The notes beneath the pieces were generated by a model, which was not told the DNA's origin, did no database searches, and saw only the letters and a program-made list of their open reading frames with translations. Source: Roseibium sp. Sym1 (GTDB taxonomy: Bacteria > Pseudomonadota > Alphaproteobacteria > Rhizobiales > Stappiaceae). Taken from it: DNA of 64,000 nucleotides. Of the stretch, positions 16,380 to 25,040 are shown piece by piece (the first letter of the stretch is position 1; the number at the start of each line of letters is the position of its first letter). The DNA is taken from positions 4,562,501-4,626,500 of the forward strand of contig NZ_CP114786.1 in NCBI RefSeq assembly GCF_027359675.1. The letters are read 5' to 3'. The translations under genes were made by a program, and so were the position numbers.

Positions 16380-17600
16380 GTGAAGATTGCGATACTTGGC
16401 GGTGATGGTTTTGTCGGTTGGCCCACGTCTCTGCACCTGTCCGACCAGGGCCATGAGGTCCACATCATCGACAATCTGAGCCGCCGGTGGATCGACGCCG
16501 AACTCGGCGTACAGTCTCTCACACCGATGGATTCGATCCAGGAGCGCACCCGGATCTGGAAGCAGGAAACCGGCAACACCATCCGCTTCCACCTGATTGA
16601 CATTGCCCGGGACTACGAGGTTTTCAAGGCCTGGCTGGCGGAGAACCGGCCGGATGCCATCATCCATTTCGCCGAACAGCGGGCCGCGCCCTATTCGATG
16701 AAATCGGACCAGCACAAGAACTACACCGTCAACAACAATGTCGGCGCCACGCATCATCTCCTGAACGCCATGGTAGATCTCGACCTGGACGCCCATCTGG
16801 TCCATCTCGGCACCATGGGGGTCTATGGCTATTCCAGTGTCGGCGCGGCAATTCCCGAAGGGTATCTCAGTGTCGATGTCGAGACCCTGAACGGTGACAA
16901 GGCAGCCCAGGAAATCCTTTATCCGGCGAATCCCGGCTCGATCTACCACATGACCAAGTGCCTGGATCAGCTCCTGTTCCAGTTCTACGCCAAGAATGAC
17001 GGTCTCAGGATCACCGACCTGCACCAGGGCATCGTCTGGGGCACCCACACCGAACAGACGCTTCGTCACAAGCAGCTGATCAACCGGTTCGACTATGACG
17101 GCGACTACGGCACGGTGCTGAACCGGTTCCTGATCCAGGCCGCCATCGGCTATCCGTTGACCGTCCATGGCACGGGCGGCCAGACGCGCGCCTTCATCCA
17201 CATCCAGGATTCGGTCCGCTGCATCGAACTGGCGCTGAAGAATCCGCCCGCCAAGGGGGACCGGGTCAAGGTGTTCAACCAGATGACCGAAACCCACCGC
17301 GTGCGTGACTTGGCCGAGCTGATCTCGCGCCTGACCGGCGCCAAGGTCGCCTATCTGCCGAACCCGCGCAAGGAAGCCGCGGAAAACGACCTGGTGGTGG
17401 AAAACAAACAGTTCCTGGAGCTGGGCCTCAACCCGACCACGCTGGAAGACGGCCTGCTGACCGAGGTGGTCGATGTCGCCAAGAACTATGCCTATCGTGT
17501 CGACCGCAGCCGTGTGCCCGCCGTCTCGGCATGGACCAGGGAAATTGCCGAAGAGATCGAGCACGATCCGGAGCATCCGCGCCTGAAATCCGTCTCCTGA
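16380..17600 (+). CDS. sqdB: UDP-sulfoquinovose synthase
   Basis: SqdB makes UDP-sulfoquinovose from UDP-glucose and sulfite, the first step of the sulfolipid SQDG. The 406-residue protein is an extended SDR with the NAD-binding GGDGFVGWP at residues 7-15 and the active-site YHMTK near 188. HFAEQRAAPYSMKSD and HQGIVWGTHTEQT are strongly characteristic of SQD1/SqdB rather than other epimerases. The start is GTG 16380, with GGGAGAG upstream. It is followed 9 bases later by sqdD and then sqdC, the same order as the Rhodobacter sphaeroides sqdBDC operon. Confidence 0.96.
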   Translation: MKIAILGGDGFVGWPTSLHLSDQGHEVHIIDNLSRRWIDAELGVQSLTPMDSIQERTRIWKQETGNTIRFHLIDIARDYEVFKAWLAENRPDAIIHFAEQRAAPYSMKSDQHKNYTVNNNVGATHHLLNAMVDLDLDAHLVHLGTMGVYGYSSVGAAIPEGYLSVDVETLNGDKAAQEILYPANPGSIYHMTKCLDQLLFQFYAKNDGLRITDLHQGIVWGTHTEQTLRHKQLINRFDYDGDYGTVLNRFLIQAAIGYPLTVHGTGGQTRAFIHIQDSVRCIELALKNPPAKGDRVKVFNQMTETHRVRDLAELISRLTGAKVAYLPNPRKEAAENDLVVENKQFLELGLNPTTLEDGLLTEVVDVAKNYAYRVDRSRVPAVSAWTREIAEEIEHDPEHPRLKSVS

Positions 17601-17609
17601 GGCCGGCGC

Positions 17610-18476
17610 ATGGGTGACGTTCCCGAATTCGACAGGGCGCCGGGCAGCCGGTTCGCCTATGTGACGCTGGTGACCAACCAGGACTACGTGCTCGGCGCCT
17701 CCGCGCTGCTGCGCTCGCTCCGCCACAGCGGCACATCCGCCGATCTGGTGGTGCTCTATACGCCCGGTGTCGATGAGCAGGATCTGGACACCCTGAAGGG
17801 CTTCGGCCCCCGTCTGGGGCGCTGCGACCGCCTGCCGACCTCCGAGGCCTTCAACGAACGCCACGAACGGGGTCGCCTTCACAAGGCGGCGCCGTTCACC
17901 AAGGGCGGCAAGCCGGTGTTCCACACGCCGCTGGACAATTTCGTCAAGCTGCGGCTTTGGCAACTGACCGACTATGACAGGGTTGTCTTCATCGATGCCG
18001 ATGCGCTGGTCCTGAAGAACCTGGACAAGCTGTTCGGGTATCCCGAATTCTGCGCCGCGCCGAATGTCTATGAAAGCCTCAAGGACTTTCACCGCATGAA
18101 CAGCGGCGTGTTCACGGCGGCGCCCGACGAAGGCACCTTTGCCGCCATGCTGGACAGGCTCGATCAGCCGGACGCGTTCTGGCGGAGGACCGACCAGACC
18201 TTCCTGGAGAGCTTCTTTCCCGACTGGCACGGGCTGCCGGTCTTCTACAACATGCTGCAGTATGTCTGGTTCAACCTGCCGGAGCTGTGGGACTGGAGCC
18301 AGGTCCATGTGCTCCATTACCAGTACGAAAAACCCTGGGAAACGGGCCATGACAAGGTGGACCGGCTGCGGCCGCTGATCGATCTCTGGCAGGCCTTTGC
18401 CACCGGCGACGGCATCCCCGAGGACATGTCCGCGTTGCCGGGTCCGCTGGACGGGGCGGCGCTCAAGGCGTCCTGA
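17610..18476 (+). CDS. sqdD: SqdD-like glycosyltransferase (GT8 family) of sulfolipid synthesis
   Basis: The 288-residue protein resembles family 8 glycosyltransferases of the glycogenin type. It starts with FAYVTLVTNQDYVLGASALL and has the metal- and nucleotide-sugar-binding DxD in VVFIDADALVLKNLDKLF near residues 125-142. Position between sqdB and sqdC supports SqdD, proposed to transfer sulfoquinovose to diacylglycerol. No membrane helix is seen, so it would act on lipid from the cytoplasmic face. Its stop directly abuts the sqdC start. The transferase role rests on context and genetics of the Rhodobacter homolog. Confidence 0.88.
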   Translation: MGDVPEFDRAPGSRFAYVTLVTNQDYVLGASALLRSLRHSGTSADLVVLYTPGVDEQDLDTLKGFGPRLGRCDRLPTSEAFNERHERGRLHKAAPFTKGGKPVFHTPLDNFVKLRLWQLTDYDRVVFIDADALVLKNLDKLFGYPEFCAAPNVYESLKDFHRMNSGVFTAAPDEGTFAAMLDRLDQPDAFWRRTDQTFLESFFPDWHGLPVFYNMLQYVWFNLPELWDWSQVHVLHYQYEKPWETGHDKVDRLRPLIDLWQAFATGDGIPEDMSALPGPLDGAALKAS

Positions 18477-19337
18477 ATGAAGGTTCTTCTGACAGGAGCG
18501 AGCGGCAGTGTCGGCCGGTTCATCCTGGCGCGGCTGACCGGGGACGGACATCAGGTCACGATCCTCGGCCGTCGACAGGTCGACGGTTTCCCGGCCGCAT
18601 TTCAGCCCTTCGATTTGGCCGGTCCCCATCCCGGCCTACCCGTGGCCGACGCGCTGGTACATTGCGCGCTGCTGCACGAACCCGGCCGTTTCCGGGGCGG
18701 GGAGGGTGACGATCCGGCAACCTTCAGGGCCGTCAATGTGGATGGCAGCCGCCGCTTGTTCGAGGCGGCCAAGGCTGCCGGCTGCCGGCGGTGTGTGTTT
18801 CTCTCCAGCCGGGCGGTCTATGGCGACCACCGTGGCGGCGAGCTGCTGCACGAGACGGACATCCCGCGGCCGGATTCGCTCTATGGAGACGTCAAGCTCG
18901 CGGGAGAACGGGCTCTGGCGGAACTGTGCGGAAACGGATTCCGCGGAAGCGTGCTCAGGGCAACCGGGGTCTATGGCCGGCCGCCGGGACTGCAGGACCA
19001 CAAATGGTCGCCCCTGTTCGGGGCTTTCACGCGCGGGGAAACCATCGCACCCAGGCGGGCAACGGAAGTCCATGGCGCGGACCTGGCCGATGCTGTCTCA
19101 TTGCTTCTCGAGACAGACAGGTCCGAACCGTTCGATGTCTTCAACGTGTCGGATCTCCTGCTCGACCGGCGGGAGCTGCTGGAGCTCTATGCCGGATCAT
19201 CAGGCTCTTCCGGAAAACTGCCGGAAAACGCGGACGACAGGCCCGGTATCATGGCCACGGACAAGCTGCGGGCACTTGGCTGGGCGCCGGGCGGTATGGA
19301 CAGGCTGAGATCGTTTTTGCGGGAGCCGGCAGCGTAG
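18477..19337 (+). CDS. sqdC: SqdC-like NAD(P)-dependent epimerase/reductase
   Basis: A 286-residue SDR-type protein with the Rossmann motif LLTGASGSVGRFI at the N-terminus, CVFLSSRAVYGDH with the catalytic Ser near 108 and SLYGDVKLAGE with Tyr and Lys of YxxxK near 136-140. It starts immediately after the sqdD stop. In Rhodobacter the third gene of the operon, sqdC, is needed for efficient sulfolipid formation, but its exact reaction is not settled. A convergent terminator follows at 19429. Confidence 0.82.
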   Translation: MKVLLTGASGSVGRFILARLTGDGHQVTILGRRQVDGFPAAFQPFDLAGPHPGLPVADALVHCALLHEPGRFRGGEGDDPATFRAVNVDGSRRLFEAAKAAGCRRCVFLSSRAVYGDHRGGELLHETDIPRPDSLYGDVKLAGERALAELCGNGFRGSVLRATGVYGRPPGLQDHKWSPLFGAFTRGETIAPRRATEVHGADLADAVSLLLETDRSEPFDVFNVSDLLLDRRELLELYAGSSGSSGKLPENADDRPGIMATDKLRALGWAPGGMDRLRSFLREPAA

Positions 19338-19428
19338 ATGATGCCACACCAGGGCCCGGTACCATGCGTCATTGCCGCACGTGGTCCGGTCTTCAGGCCA
19401 GTGTTGGCGTTTTTGTTTGCGAGACAGA

Positions 19429-19464
19429 AAGGCAGGCCATCTGGCCTGCCTTCGTTCGTTTTAC
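19429..19464. terminator. Bidirectional terminator between sqdC and lipB
   Basis: AAGGCAGGCCA at 19429-19439 and TGGCCTGCCTT at 19442-19452 form a perfect 11-base-pair stem, followed by a T-rich tail on the plus strand. It sits between the convergent ends of sqdC and lipB. Confidence 0.75.
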
Positions 19465-19479
19465 CGGGACCGGAACAGT

Positions 19480-20187
19480 TCAAGAAGACACGGTCGGCCC
19501 GAAAATCTTCTCGAATTCCGCGCGCATCACGCTGTCGTTTTCAGCCATGGTCACGGGAATGCCGAGGTCAACAAGACTGGTGACCCCGTGCTCGGTGATG
19601 CCACAGGGCACGATGCCGGAAAAATGCTCCAGTTCCGGCTCCACATTGAAGCTGATGCCGTGAAAGGTGACCCATTTGCGCAGTCGGATGCCGATGGCGG
19701 CGATCTTTTCCTCGACCGTCGGTCCCCGGTCCGGACGCCGCACCCAGACACCGACCCGGTCCTCGCGCCGTTCGCCGCGAATGTGGTACTGCCACAGCGT
19801 GTTGATCAGCCAGGCCTCGAGCGCTGAGACGAAGGCGCGCACGTCCTGCTGGCGCCGTTTCAGGTCCAGCATGACATAGGCCACCCGCTGGCCGGGCCCG
19901 TGATAGGTATGCTGGCCGCCGCGGCCGGTACGGTAGACCGGAAAGCGGTCGGGGGCGACCAGATCGCCGTCGTTTGCGCTGGTGCCGGCGGTGTAGAGCG
20001 GGGGGTGTTCGAGCAGCCAGACCTGTTCGCCGGCGTCACCTGAGATGATTCTCTTCACCCGCTCGTCCATTTCCCGAAGCGCCGTGTCGTAATCGACGAG
20101 GTCGTCGGAAATTCGCCATTCCACCGGCGGAGCGCCGGATTCCGGCAGGAAACTCAAGGAAATCGTGTCTCTTTCGACGGGTGACAT
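19480..20187 (-). CDS. lipB: Octanoyl-[acyl carrier protein]:protein octanoyltransferase
   Basis: LipB transfers octanoate from acyl carrier protein to lipoyl domains, the first step of lipoate synthesis. The 235-residue protein has the lipoyl-transferase signature [13 protein letters not shown] near residue 88, the conserved Lys in [17 protein letters not shown] and the catalytic Cys in [11 protein letters not shown] near 195. Length is normal. It is divergent from the FliN-like gene, with 94 bases between the starts. Confidence 0.96.
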   Translation of the reverse strand: MSPVERDTISLSFLPESGAPPVEWRISDDLVDYDTALREMDERVKRIISGDAGEQVWLLEHPPLYTAGTSANDGDLVAPDRFPVYRTGRGGQHTYHGPGQRVAYVMLDLKRRQQDVRAFVSALEAWLINTLWQYHIRGERREDRVGVWVRRPDRGPTVEEKIAAIGIRLRKWVTFHGISFNVEPELEHFSGIVPCGITEHGVTSLVDLGIPVTMAENDSVMRAEFEKIFGPTVSS

Positions 20188-20281
20188 GTGGATGACAGTT
20201 CTTTGTTTTTTGAGCTGGCAGGCCGTGCCGTGGTATGGTTGGCGCTGGCGGGTTCGCCCTATTTAAGGATCAAGACGTCCG

Positions 20282-20548
20282 ATGACCACCTTCGATGAGA
20301 TCAAAGTCGATATCTCCGTCGTGCTCGGCGAGAACGAGATGCCGGTGCACCAGCTGCTCCGGATGGGCCGCGGGGCCGTGATCGACCTGGACGTTGCCGA
20401 GGACGACGACGTGAAGATCTATGCCAACCAGACCCTGGTTGCCAAGGGGCAGGTGGTGCTGCTCGGCGAGCGGATCGGCATTTCGATCACCGAAGTCCTG
20501 ATGCGGCCGCCGGAGATCCGGCCGATGCGCACCGACGGGCCGCTGTAA
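20282..20548 (+). CDS. FliN-like flagellar motor switch (SpoA domain) protein
   Basis: The 88-residue product is essentially a single SpoA domain: DISVVLGENEMPVHQLLRMG, then VIDLDVAEDDDVKIYANQT and an end rich in MRPPEIRPMRT. FliN forms the C-ring of the flagellar switch. No other flagellar gene lies in the window, so this may be a stand-alone second FliN-type protein rather than the main one. AAGGA precedes ATG 20282. Short length matches FliN cores without an N-terminal extension. Confidence 0.82.
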   Translation: MTTFDEIKVDISVVLGENEMPVHQLLRMGRGAVIDLDVAEDDDVKIYANQTLVAKGQVVLLGERIGISITEVLMRPPEIRPMRTDGPL

Positions 20549-20680
20549 CGGGCCAAACCTGGCTTCTTGAAGAAAAATCGCGTGCCTGTGAATTATTGCG
20601 AGAAGGGCACTTGCGCCCCCAAAATCCTTTTGCTACATGGAGCGCCTCGACGCTGACAGGCGCCGGGAACAATCGAATAT

Positions 20681-20767
20681 GCGGTCGTGGCGGAATTGGT
20701 AGACGCGCAGCGTTGAGGTCGCTGTGGGGTAAAACCCGTGGAAGTTCGAGTCTTCTCGACCGCACCA
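20681..20767 (+). tRNA. tRNA-Leu (anticodon GAG)
   Basis: GCGGTCG at 20681-20687 pairs with CGACCGC at 20757-20763, followed by the discriminator A and encoded CCA. The D-arm GGCGGAATTGGTAGACGC is typical of tRNA-Leu. The anticodon stem CAGCG/CGCTG encloses the loop TTGAGGT, giving anticodon GAG for CUC and CUU codons. A long variable arm and TTCGAGT T-loop follow. Confidence 0.97.
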
Positions 20768-20792
20768 TTCGAACGGCAACGGATGTTGCATC

Positions 20793-20825
20793 AAAGGCTG
20801 CCCTCGGGCGGCCTTTTTGGTTTTT
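20793..20825 (+). terminator. Terminator after tRNA-Leu
   Basis: AAAGGCTGCCC at 20793-20803 pairs with GGGCGGCCTTT (one G-T pair) around a very short loop, and T tracts follow. It lies 25 bases past the tRNA 3' end. Confidence 0.75.
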
Positions 20826-20971
20826 GAAGCCGGTCTCTTGCAGCTCCCGAAAGGCTTGTCGCGCAAACAGACTTTTGGCGGCCCGCCGAATGTGCTTTCT
20901 TCTGCCAAACAACATGTCCTGCCGCGTCGACCAGCTTGTGTCGCGAACGGCCATTGAGAGCCGGAGCCCCA

Positions 20972-21556
20972 ATGATGCTGCCCTTCAAAGCCTTTGTCTC
21001 GATGTCGATGCTGGCTATCTGCTGCTCAATTGCTGTTTCGCGTGTCGCCACCGCCCAAGAGGCCATGATCGCCCCGCAATCTGTCGCCGGATCGGCGACC
21101 GTGCCGGTCGATGGCGACATCTATCGCTATCGTGCGGTGCTGTCCGAAACGCAGGAAGGCGCGGATCTCTACATCTATACCGACGCGGGCGAGGGCTGGG
21201 TCGAGGCGGTTCACGCCAGGGATATCGTCTGGCGCGGCGGCCTGTACGGGCAGGAGCCGTGGCTGGAGGCGAACGAACACGGGTCTCTCAAGATCTATTC
21301 GGAAAACTCCGCCATCGGCCGGGACCGTTGGGAGCAAATCCTCACGATTGCCTATCGTGGCGGTGAATTCCTCATCGCCGGATATACCTTCAGCTACTAC
21401 GACACGCTTGATCCGGACGCCGCCGGTCAGTGTGACGTCAACCTGCTGACCGGGTCCGGTGTTCACAACGAAACAAAGTTCAAGACCAAGCTGCCCGCGA
21501 CCAGGGTGGCCGACTGGACCATGGACACGAGCCCGCCGGAATGCGCGCGAGACTGA
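20972..21556 (+). CDS. Secreted hypothetical protein
   Basis: The 194-residue product begins with a signal peptide (MMLPFKAFVSMSMLAICCSI, cleavage likely after ATA, before QEA). The mature part contains DLYIYTDAGEGWVEAVHARD and IAYRGGEFLIAGYTFSYYDT and ends with paired Cys-containing segments (GQCDVNLLTG, PPECARD). No domain is recognised. GGAG lies five bases before ATG 20972; a GTG at 20936 would add residues with no signal-peptide sense. It precedes the helicase gene on the same strand, but no functional tie is evident. Confidence 0.75.
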   Translation: MMLPFKAFVSMSMLAICCSIAVSRVATAQEAMIAPQSVAGSATVPVDGDIYRYRAVLSETQEGADLYIYTDAGEGWVEAVHARDIVWRGGLYGQEPWLEANEHGSLKIYSENSAIGRDRWEQILTIAYRGGEFLIAGYTFSYYDTLDPDAAGQCDVNLLTGSGVHNETKFKTKLPATRVADWTMDTSPPECARD

Positions 21557-21629
21557 GGCGCCTGACCTCGCGATATTGTCGAGCCCCCGCATCTTCCGGG
21601 GTTACCGTTCCCGGAGCCGGGCGAGAGCC

Positions 21630-24383
21630 GTGCATTTTGACAAGATAGTGCAAGACCTGAAATTCAGACACGGCTGGCGCAGCTACCAGCAGCGTGTGCT
21701 GGACGAGTTGGACGGCCACCTGGACGATGCGCAACTGCATGTGGTTGCCGCGCCGGGATCCGGCAAGACGGTCCTTGGTCTGGAGGTCATGCGCCGGCTC
21801 GGCAAGCCCGCCGTCATTTTCGCACCGTCTCTGGCCATTCGCACCCAGTGGAAGGCCCGGCTTGTGGAGCTGTTCCTGCCAGAAGGCGCCGACGCCCACT
21901 GGATCTCGCTCGATATCAGGAGGCCCGGACCGGTCACGATCGTGACCTATCAGGGCTTTCATGCCGCCATGACCGGGCTTTCCGGCGAGGAAGAAGGTTT
22001 TCCGGAGGCAGGTTCGGGGCCGGAACTCCTCCAAGGTCTGATCGACCAGGGTATCGGGACGCTGGTGTTCGACGAGGCTCATCACCTTCGCAAGGACTGG
22101 CAGCGTTCCCTTATTCAGCTGAAGCAACGTTTGCCGGGCCGTGTCACGACCGTCTCGCTGACCGCGACCCCGCCCTATGACACGGACGCGCGCGAGTGGG
22201 ACAATTACGAGGCGCTGTGCGGTCCGATCGACTGCGAGATCTCGGTTCCGGAGCTGGTGAAGACGGGGGATCTCTGCCCGCATCAGGACCTCGTGTGTTT
22301 TTCCGCGCCGACGGACGCGGAAACCGCCTTCATCGACGCCTTCGCCGAGAACCTGAACGGCTTTGCCCACGATCTTCTGCACGATCCGGCATTCCTGGAG
22401 AGGCTTGAAAACCTGCCCTGCTTCGCGTCACCGTCCGAGCACGAAGACGCGATTTTCAAACATGCCGCCTTCTGTCTTGCCGGCATGGTGTTCCTGAAGG
22501 CTGCCGGGCGCTCTCCGTCGCCCGAGGCTCTGGCGCTCTTCAGTCTCGAAGCTGCCGAATTACCCGGTCTCGACCGGGAATTTCTGGAAAGACTGCTGGA
22601 CGGGGTCCTTTCCGGAGAGAGTGCAGAGTGGTTCGATCCGGACACGAGGAAACGGATATCGAAGGAGCTTCGAAGCTTTGGGGGATTGCGGGGCGGGAAA
22701 CCGATGCTCGCCAACATGGACAAGATCGACCGGATGCTGCGCAACAGCCTCGGCAAGATCCGGAGCATCCGGTCGATCGTTGCCGCTGAAAGCTCGGCCC
22801 TGGGGACGGAGCTGCGCATGGTCATCCTGACCGACTACATCCATCGCGATCTGGTGCCGTCACCCGGGCAGAGGGTCTATGAACCGGTGAAGATCGGGGC
22901 GGTGCCGCTGTTCGAGGTGCTGCGCCAGCGGGGGGATTACTTCTACAAGGTGGGCCTTTTGACCGGTTCCCTGGTCATTCTGCCGGTTGCCGCCATGCCG
23001 TTCTACCAGGAGGCGGCCGTTGCCAGGGGGATCGGGCGCGGCGACCTGCGCATTCGTTCCCTGCCGCACGATCCGGACTATGTCGAAATCGAACTGGCGT
23101 CAGGCTTCCAGCATGAGAGCGTGCACCTGGTCACCGAGGTCTTCGAGCAGGGTGGTGTCACCGTGCTGGTCGGAACGCAATCGCTGCTGGGCGAAGGCTG
23201 GGATGCGCCCTGCATCAACAGCCTGGTTCTGGCCAGCACCGTCGGGTCGTTCATGCTGTCCAACCAGATGCGCGGCCGCGCCATCAGAACGGATCCGGCC
23301 AATCCGCAGAAGACCGCGAATATCTGGCATCTTGCCTGTGTGAACCTGCCGAGAGACAACGGACTGCAGGGGAGCATTCCCGGAGTCGATTTCCTGTCGG
23401 CCCGGCTCGCCGGCCGATTGCCGTCACCTGCACCCATCCGCGAGGATCTCGGCCAGGATGCGGCGCTTCTTGTGCGACGGTTCAAGGCGTTTGAAGGGCT
23501 GAGCGTGTCCGACCCACCGTTCATCGAAACCGGACTCGGCCGGCTCGGATTTGCCGGGGTCGCGTGGAGCGGGGACGCACCGGAGCGGCTGAACGGGGCG
23601 ACCTTCGCCAGGAGCGCGGACCGGTCCGGGCTCGTCGAGCGTTGGTCCGAAGCGCTTTTCAGGAGCGCTCCGGAGGCCCGGCTCAGACCGATGGCGGCTG
23701 TGCGCCGCGCGCCGCAGACCTGGGTCTATCGTCGCGCGGTACGCACCAGTGGGGTGGCGGCCGTTGCCGTCCTTGTGGCCGGTGTCGGTCTTGGCGCCGC
23801 GATCAAGGCTGCGGCACCGGTCGGGATTGCCGTTGCCCTGGTGGTGTTCGGACTGGCGCTCACGGTCCTGCGGAAACAAGGCGGGGTCCGCTCCTTTGTT
23901 CACTGGTTCAGGAACCGGTCCCTCGACCGGAACCTCAGGCAAATCGGACAGGCGGTCTTGCAGGCGCTGGCCGGGACGAGGCAGTTGCAGAGCGCGCCGG
24001 CCCGCCTGACACCGGTCGTGCAATTTTTGCATGGCGACCACCTGTGCAGCCTGGACGGCGCGCAGCCGAAGGAGCAGGCGCTGTTCCTGACCTGCCTCGA
24101 ACAGTTGCTCGGGCCAGTCGATACACCCAAGTACCTTCTTGTGCGACGCGTGCGCGGCCTCGGCGGGACGGCACAGGTGGACTTTCATCCGGTTCCGGAT
24201 GCCCTTGCCGGTCGAAAGGTGCATGCCGAGAGTTTCCTGAAACACTGGCGGGAGCACGTGTCGCCGGCGGAGCTGGTCTCCGTCAGGTCAAGGGAAGGCC
24301 GCCAGCTTCTGCTGCGGGCCCGGGCAGAGGCCTATTCCTCGGAATTCACTCCCCATTCCGAAAGGCTTGGCAGGTGGCAATAG
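21630..24383 (+). CDS. DEAH-box helicase with two C-terminal membrane segments
   Basis: The protein has about 917 residues. The N-terminal RecA domain shows AAPGSGKTVLGLEV near residue 40 (Walker A), DEAHHL near 148 and SLTATPPYD near 177. The second RecA domain has GTQSLLGEGWDAP and QMRGRAIRTDP (motif VI). After it come two hydrophobic stretches, near 707-726 and 732-750, then a soluble tail of about 165 residues ending ERLGRWQ. The start is uncertain: GTG 21630 is preferred because helicase similarity begins there, though the frame is open from 21459. The role is unknown; defence, repair or nucleic-acid handling at the membrane are possibilities. No nuclease or methylase lies beside it. Confidence 0.83.
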   Translation: MHFDKIVQDLKFRHGWRSYQQRVLDELDGHLDDAQLHVVAAPGSGKTVLGLEVMRRLGKPAVIFAPSLAIRTQWKARLVELFLPEGADAHWISLDIRRPGPVTIVTYQGFHAAMTGLSGEEEGFPEAGSGPELLQGLIDQGIGTLVFDEAHHLRKDWQRSLIQLKQRLPGRVTTVSLTATPPYDTDAREWDNYEALCGPIDCEISVPELVKTGDLCPHQDLVCFSAPTDAETAFIDAFAENLNGFAHDLLHDPAFLERLENLPCFASPSEHEDAIFKHAAFCLAGMVFLKAAGRSPSPEALALFSLEAAELPGLDREFLERLLDGVLSGESAEWFDPDTRKRISKELRSFGGLRGGKPMLANMDKIDRMLRNSLGKIRSIRSIVAAESSALGTELRMVILTDYIHRDLVPSPGQRVYEPVKIGAVPLFEVLRQRGDYFYKVGLLTGSLVILPVAAMPFYQEAAVARGIGRGDLRIRSLPHDPDYVEIELASGFQHESVHLVTEVFEQGGVTVLVGTQSLLGEGWDAPCINSLVLASTVGSFMLSNQMRGRAIRTDPANPQKTANIWHLACVNLPRDNGLQGSIPGVDFLSARLAGRLPSPAPIREDLGQDAALLVRRFKAFEGLSVSDPPFIETGLGRLGFAGVAWSGDAPERLNGATFARSADRSGLVERWSEALFRSAPEARLRPMAAVRRAPQTWVYRRAVRTSGVAAVAVLVAGVGLGAAIKAAAPVGIAVALVVFGLALTVLRKQGGVRSFVHWFRNRSLDRNLRQIGQAVLQALAGTRQLQSAPARLTPVVQFLHGDHLCSLDGAQPKEQALFLTCLEQLLGPVDTPKYLLVRRVRGLGGTAQVDFHPVPDALAGRKVHAESFLKHWREHVSPAELVSVRSREGRQLLLRARAEAYSSEFTPHSERLGRWQ

Positions 24384-24870
24384 CCGTTTGCTACCTTCCG
24401 GAAAGGGTGTGCCGGTCATTCCCGACCCTATTGATGCCGCATTCCTGCATCGTTTTGTGTCCCTGCAAGCACGGGAGGGTGAACCGATAGCGATCGACAG
24501 GAGAAAATCCGGACATTTCGGTGGCCGGTGGAAGGCGACGCGAGCGGCTTTTACCGGGCCGTTCCAACGCGAGCGGGTTGCCGCGTTCGGTTTTGTGCTG
24601 CTGTTGCTGGCGGGGGCAAGAGCCGAGGCGCAGACGCTCACCGTCAATCCCGGACGCTTCGGTGCGATGACCTGCCAGCAGCTCTGGTACACGGAGCAGG
24701 AGGTTCTTGCGGAAGGACGGGTGTGCCTGAAGAGCGAGCGGGCGCGCCGCGCGTTCAGGCGGGCACCGCGCTGCATCTCGGACGACGAAACGATCCTGCC
24801 GGGCAAGGTCGAGGCCTATCTGGAAACCCTGCGCAAGAGTGCAAGGGACAAGGGATGCTCCGGGTTTTGA
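24367..24870 (+). CDS. YARHG-like secreted or anchored small protein
   Basis: The C-terminal part, MTCQQLWYTEQEVLAEGRVC then a KSERARRAF segment and a late Cys, resembles YARHG-type domains found in secreted alphaproteobacterial proteins. A hydrophobic stretch ending GARAEA in front of it looks like a signal peptide. The true start is unclear: TTG 24367 overlaps the helicase end by 17 bases, GTG 24409 and GTG 24457 are alternatives, and none places the signal peptide at the very N-terminus. The domain call is moderate, and the function is unknown. Confidence 0.55.
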   Translation: MAGGNSRLLPSGKGVPVIPDPIDAAFLHRFVSLQAREGEPIAIDRRKSGHFGGRWKATRAAFTGPFQRERVAAFGFVLLLLAGARAEAQTLTVNPGRFGAMTCQQLWYTEQEVLAEGRVCLKSERARRAFRRAPRCISDDETILPGKVEAYLETLRKSARDKGCSGF

Positions 24871-25040
24871 ACAGGTTCAGCCAATGGCGGGCCCTGGGCC
24901 GTGCATGGGCGTTTTCGCTCTAAGTCTGTGGACCGGTTTCGCTTTTCCGGTGGCGCTTTTCCCTCGCAAACGCTAGTTCTGAACGAGAGGTCCGGCGCCG
25001 GTGTGCCGGTTGAGATCAACAGGCGAAAAGGGGGTGCCGG

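Noticed and set aside
16377..18629. A 750-codon open frame on the minus strand, antisense to sqdB and sqdD
   Set aside because: It lies opposite two well-supported genes, has no recognisable domain, and such long antisense frames are common in GC-rich DNA with third-position G/C bias.
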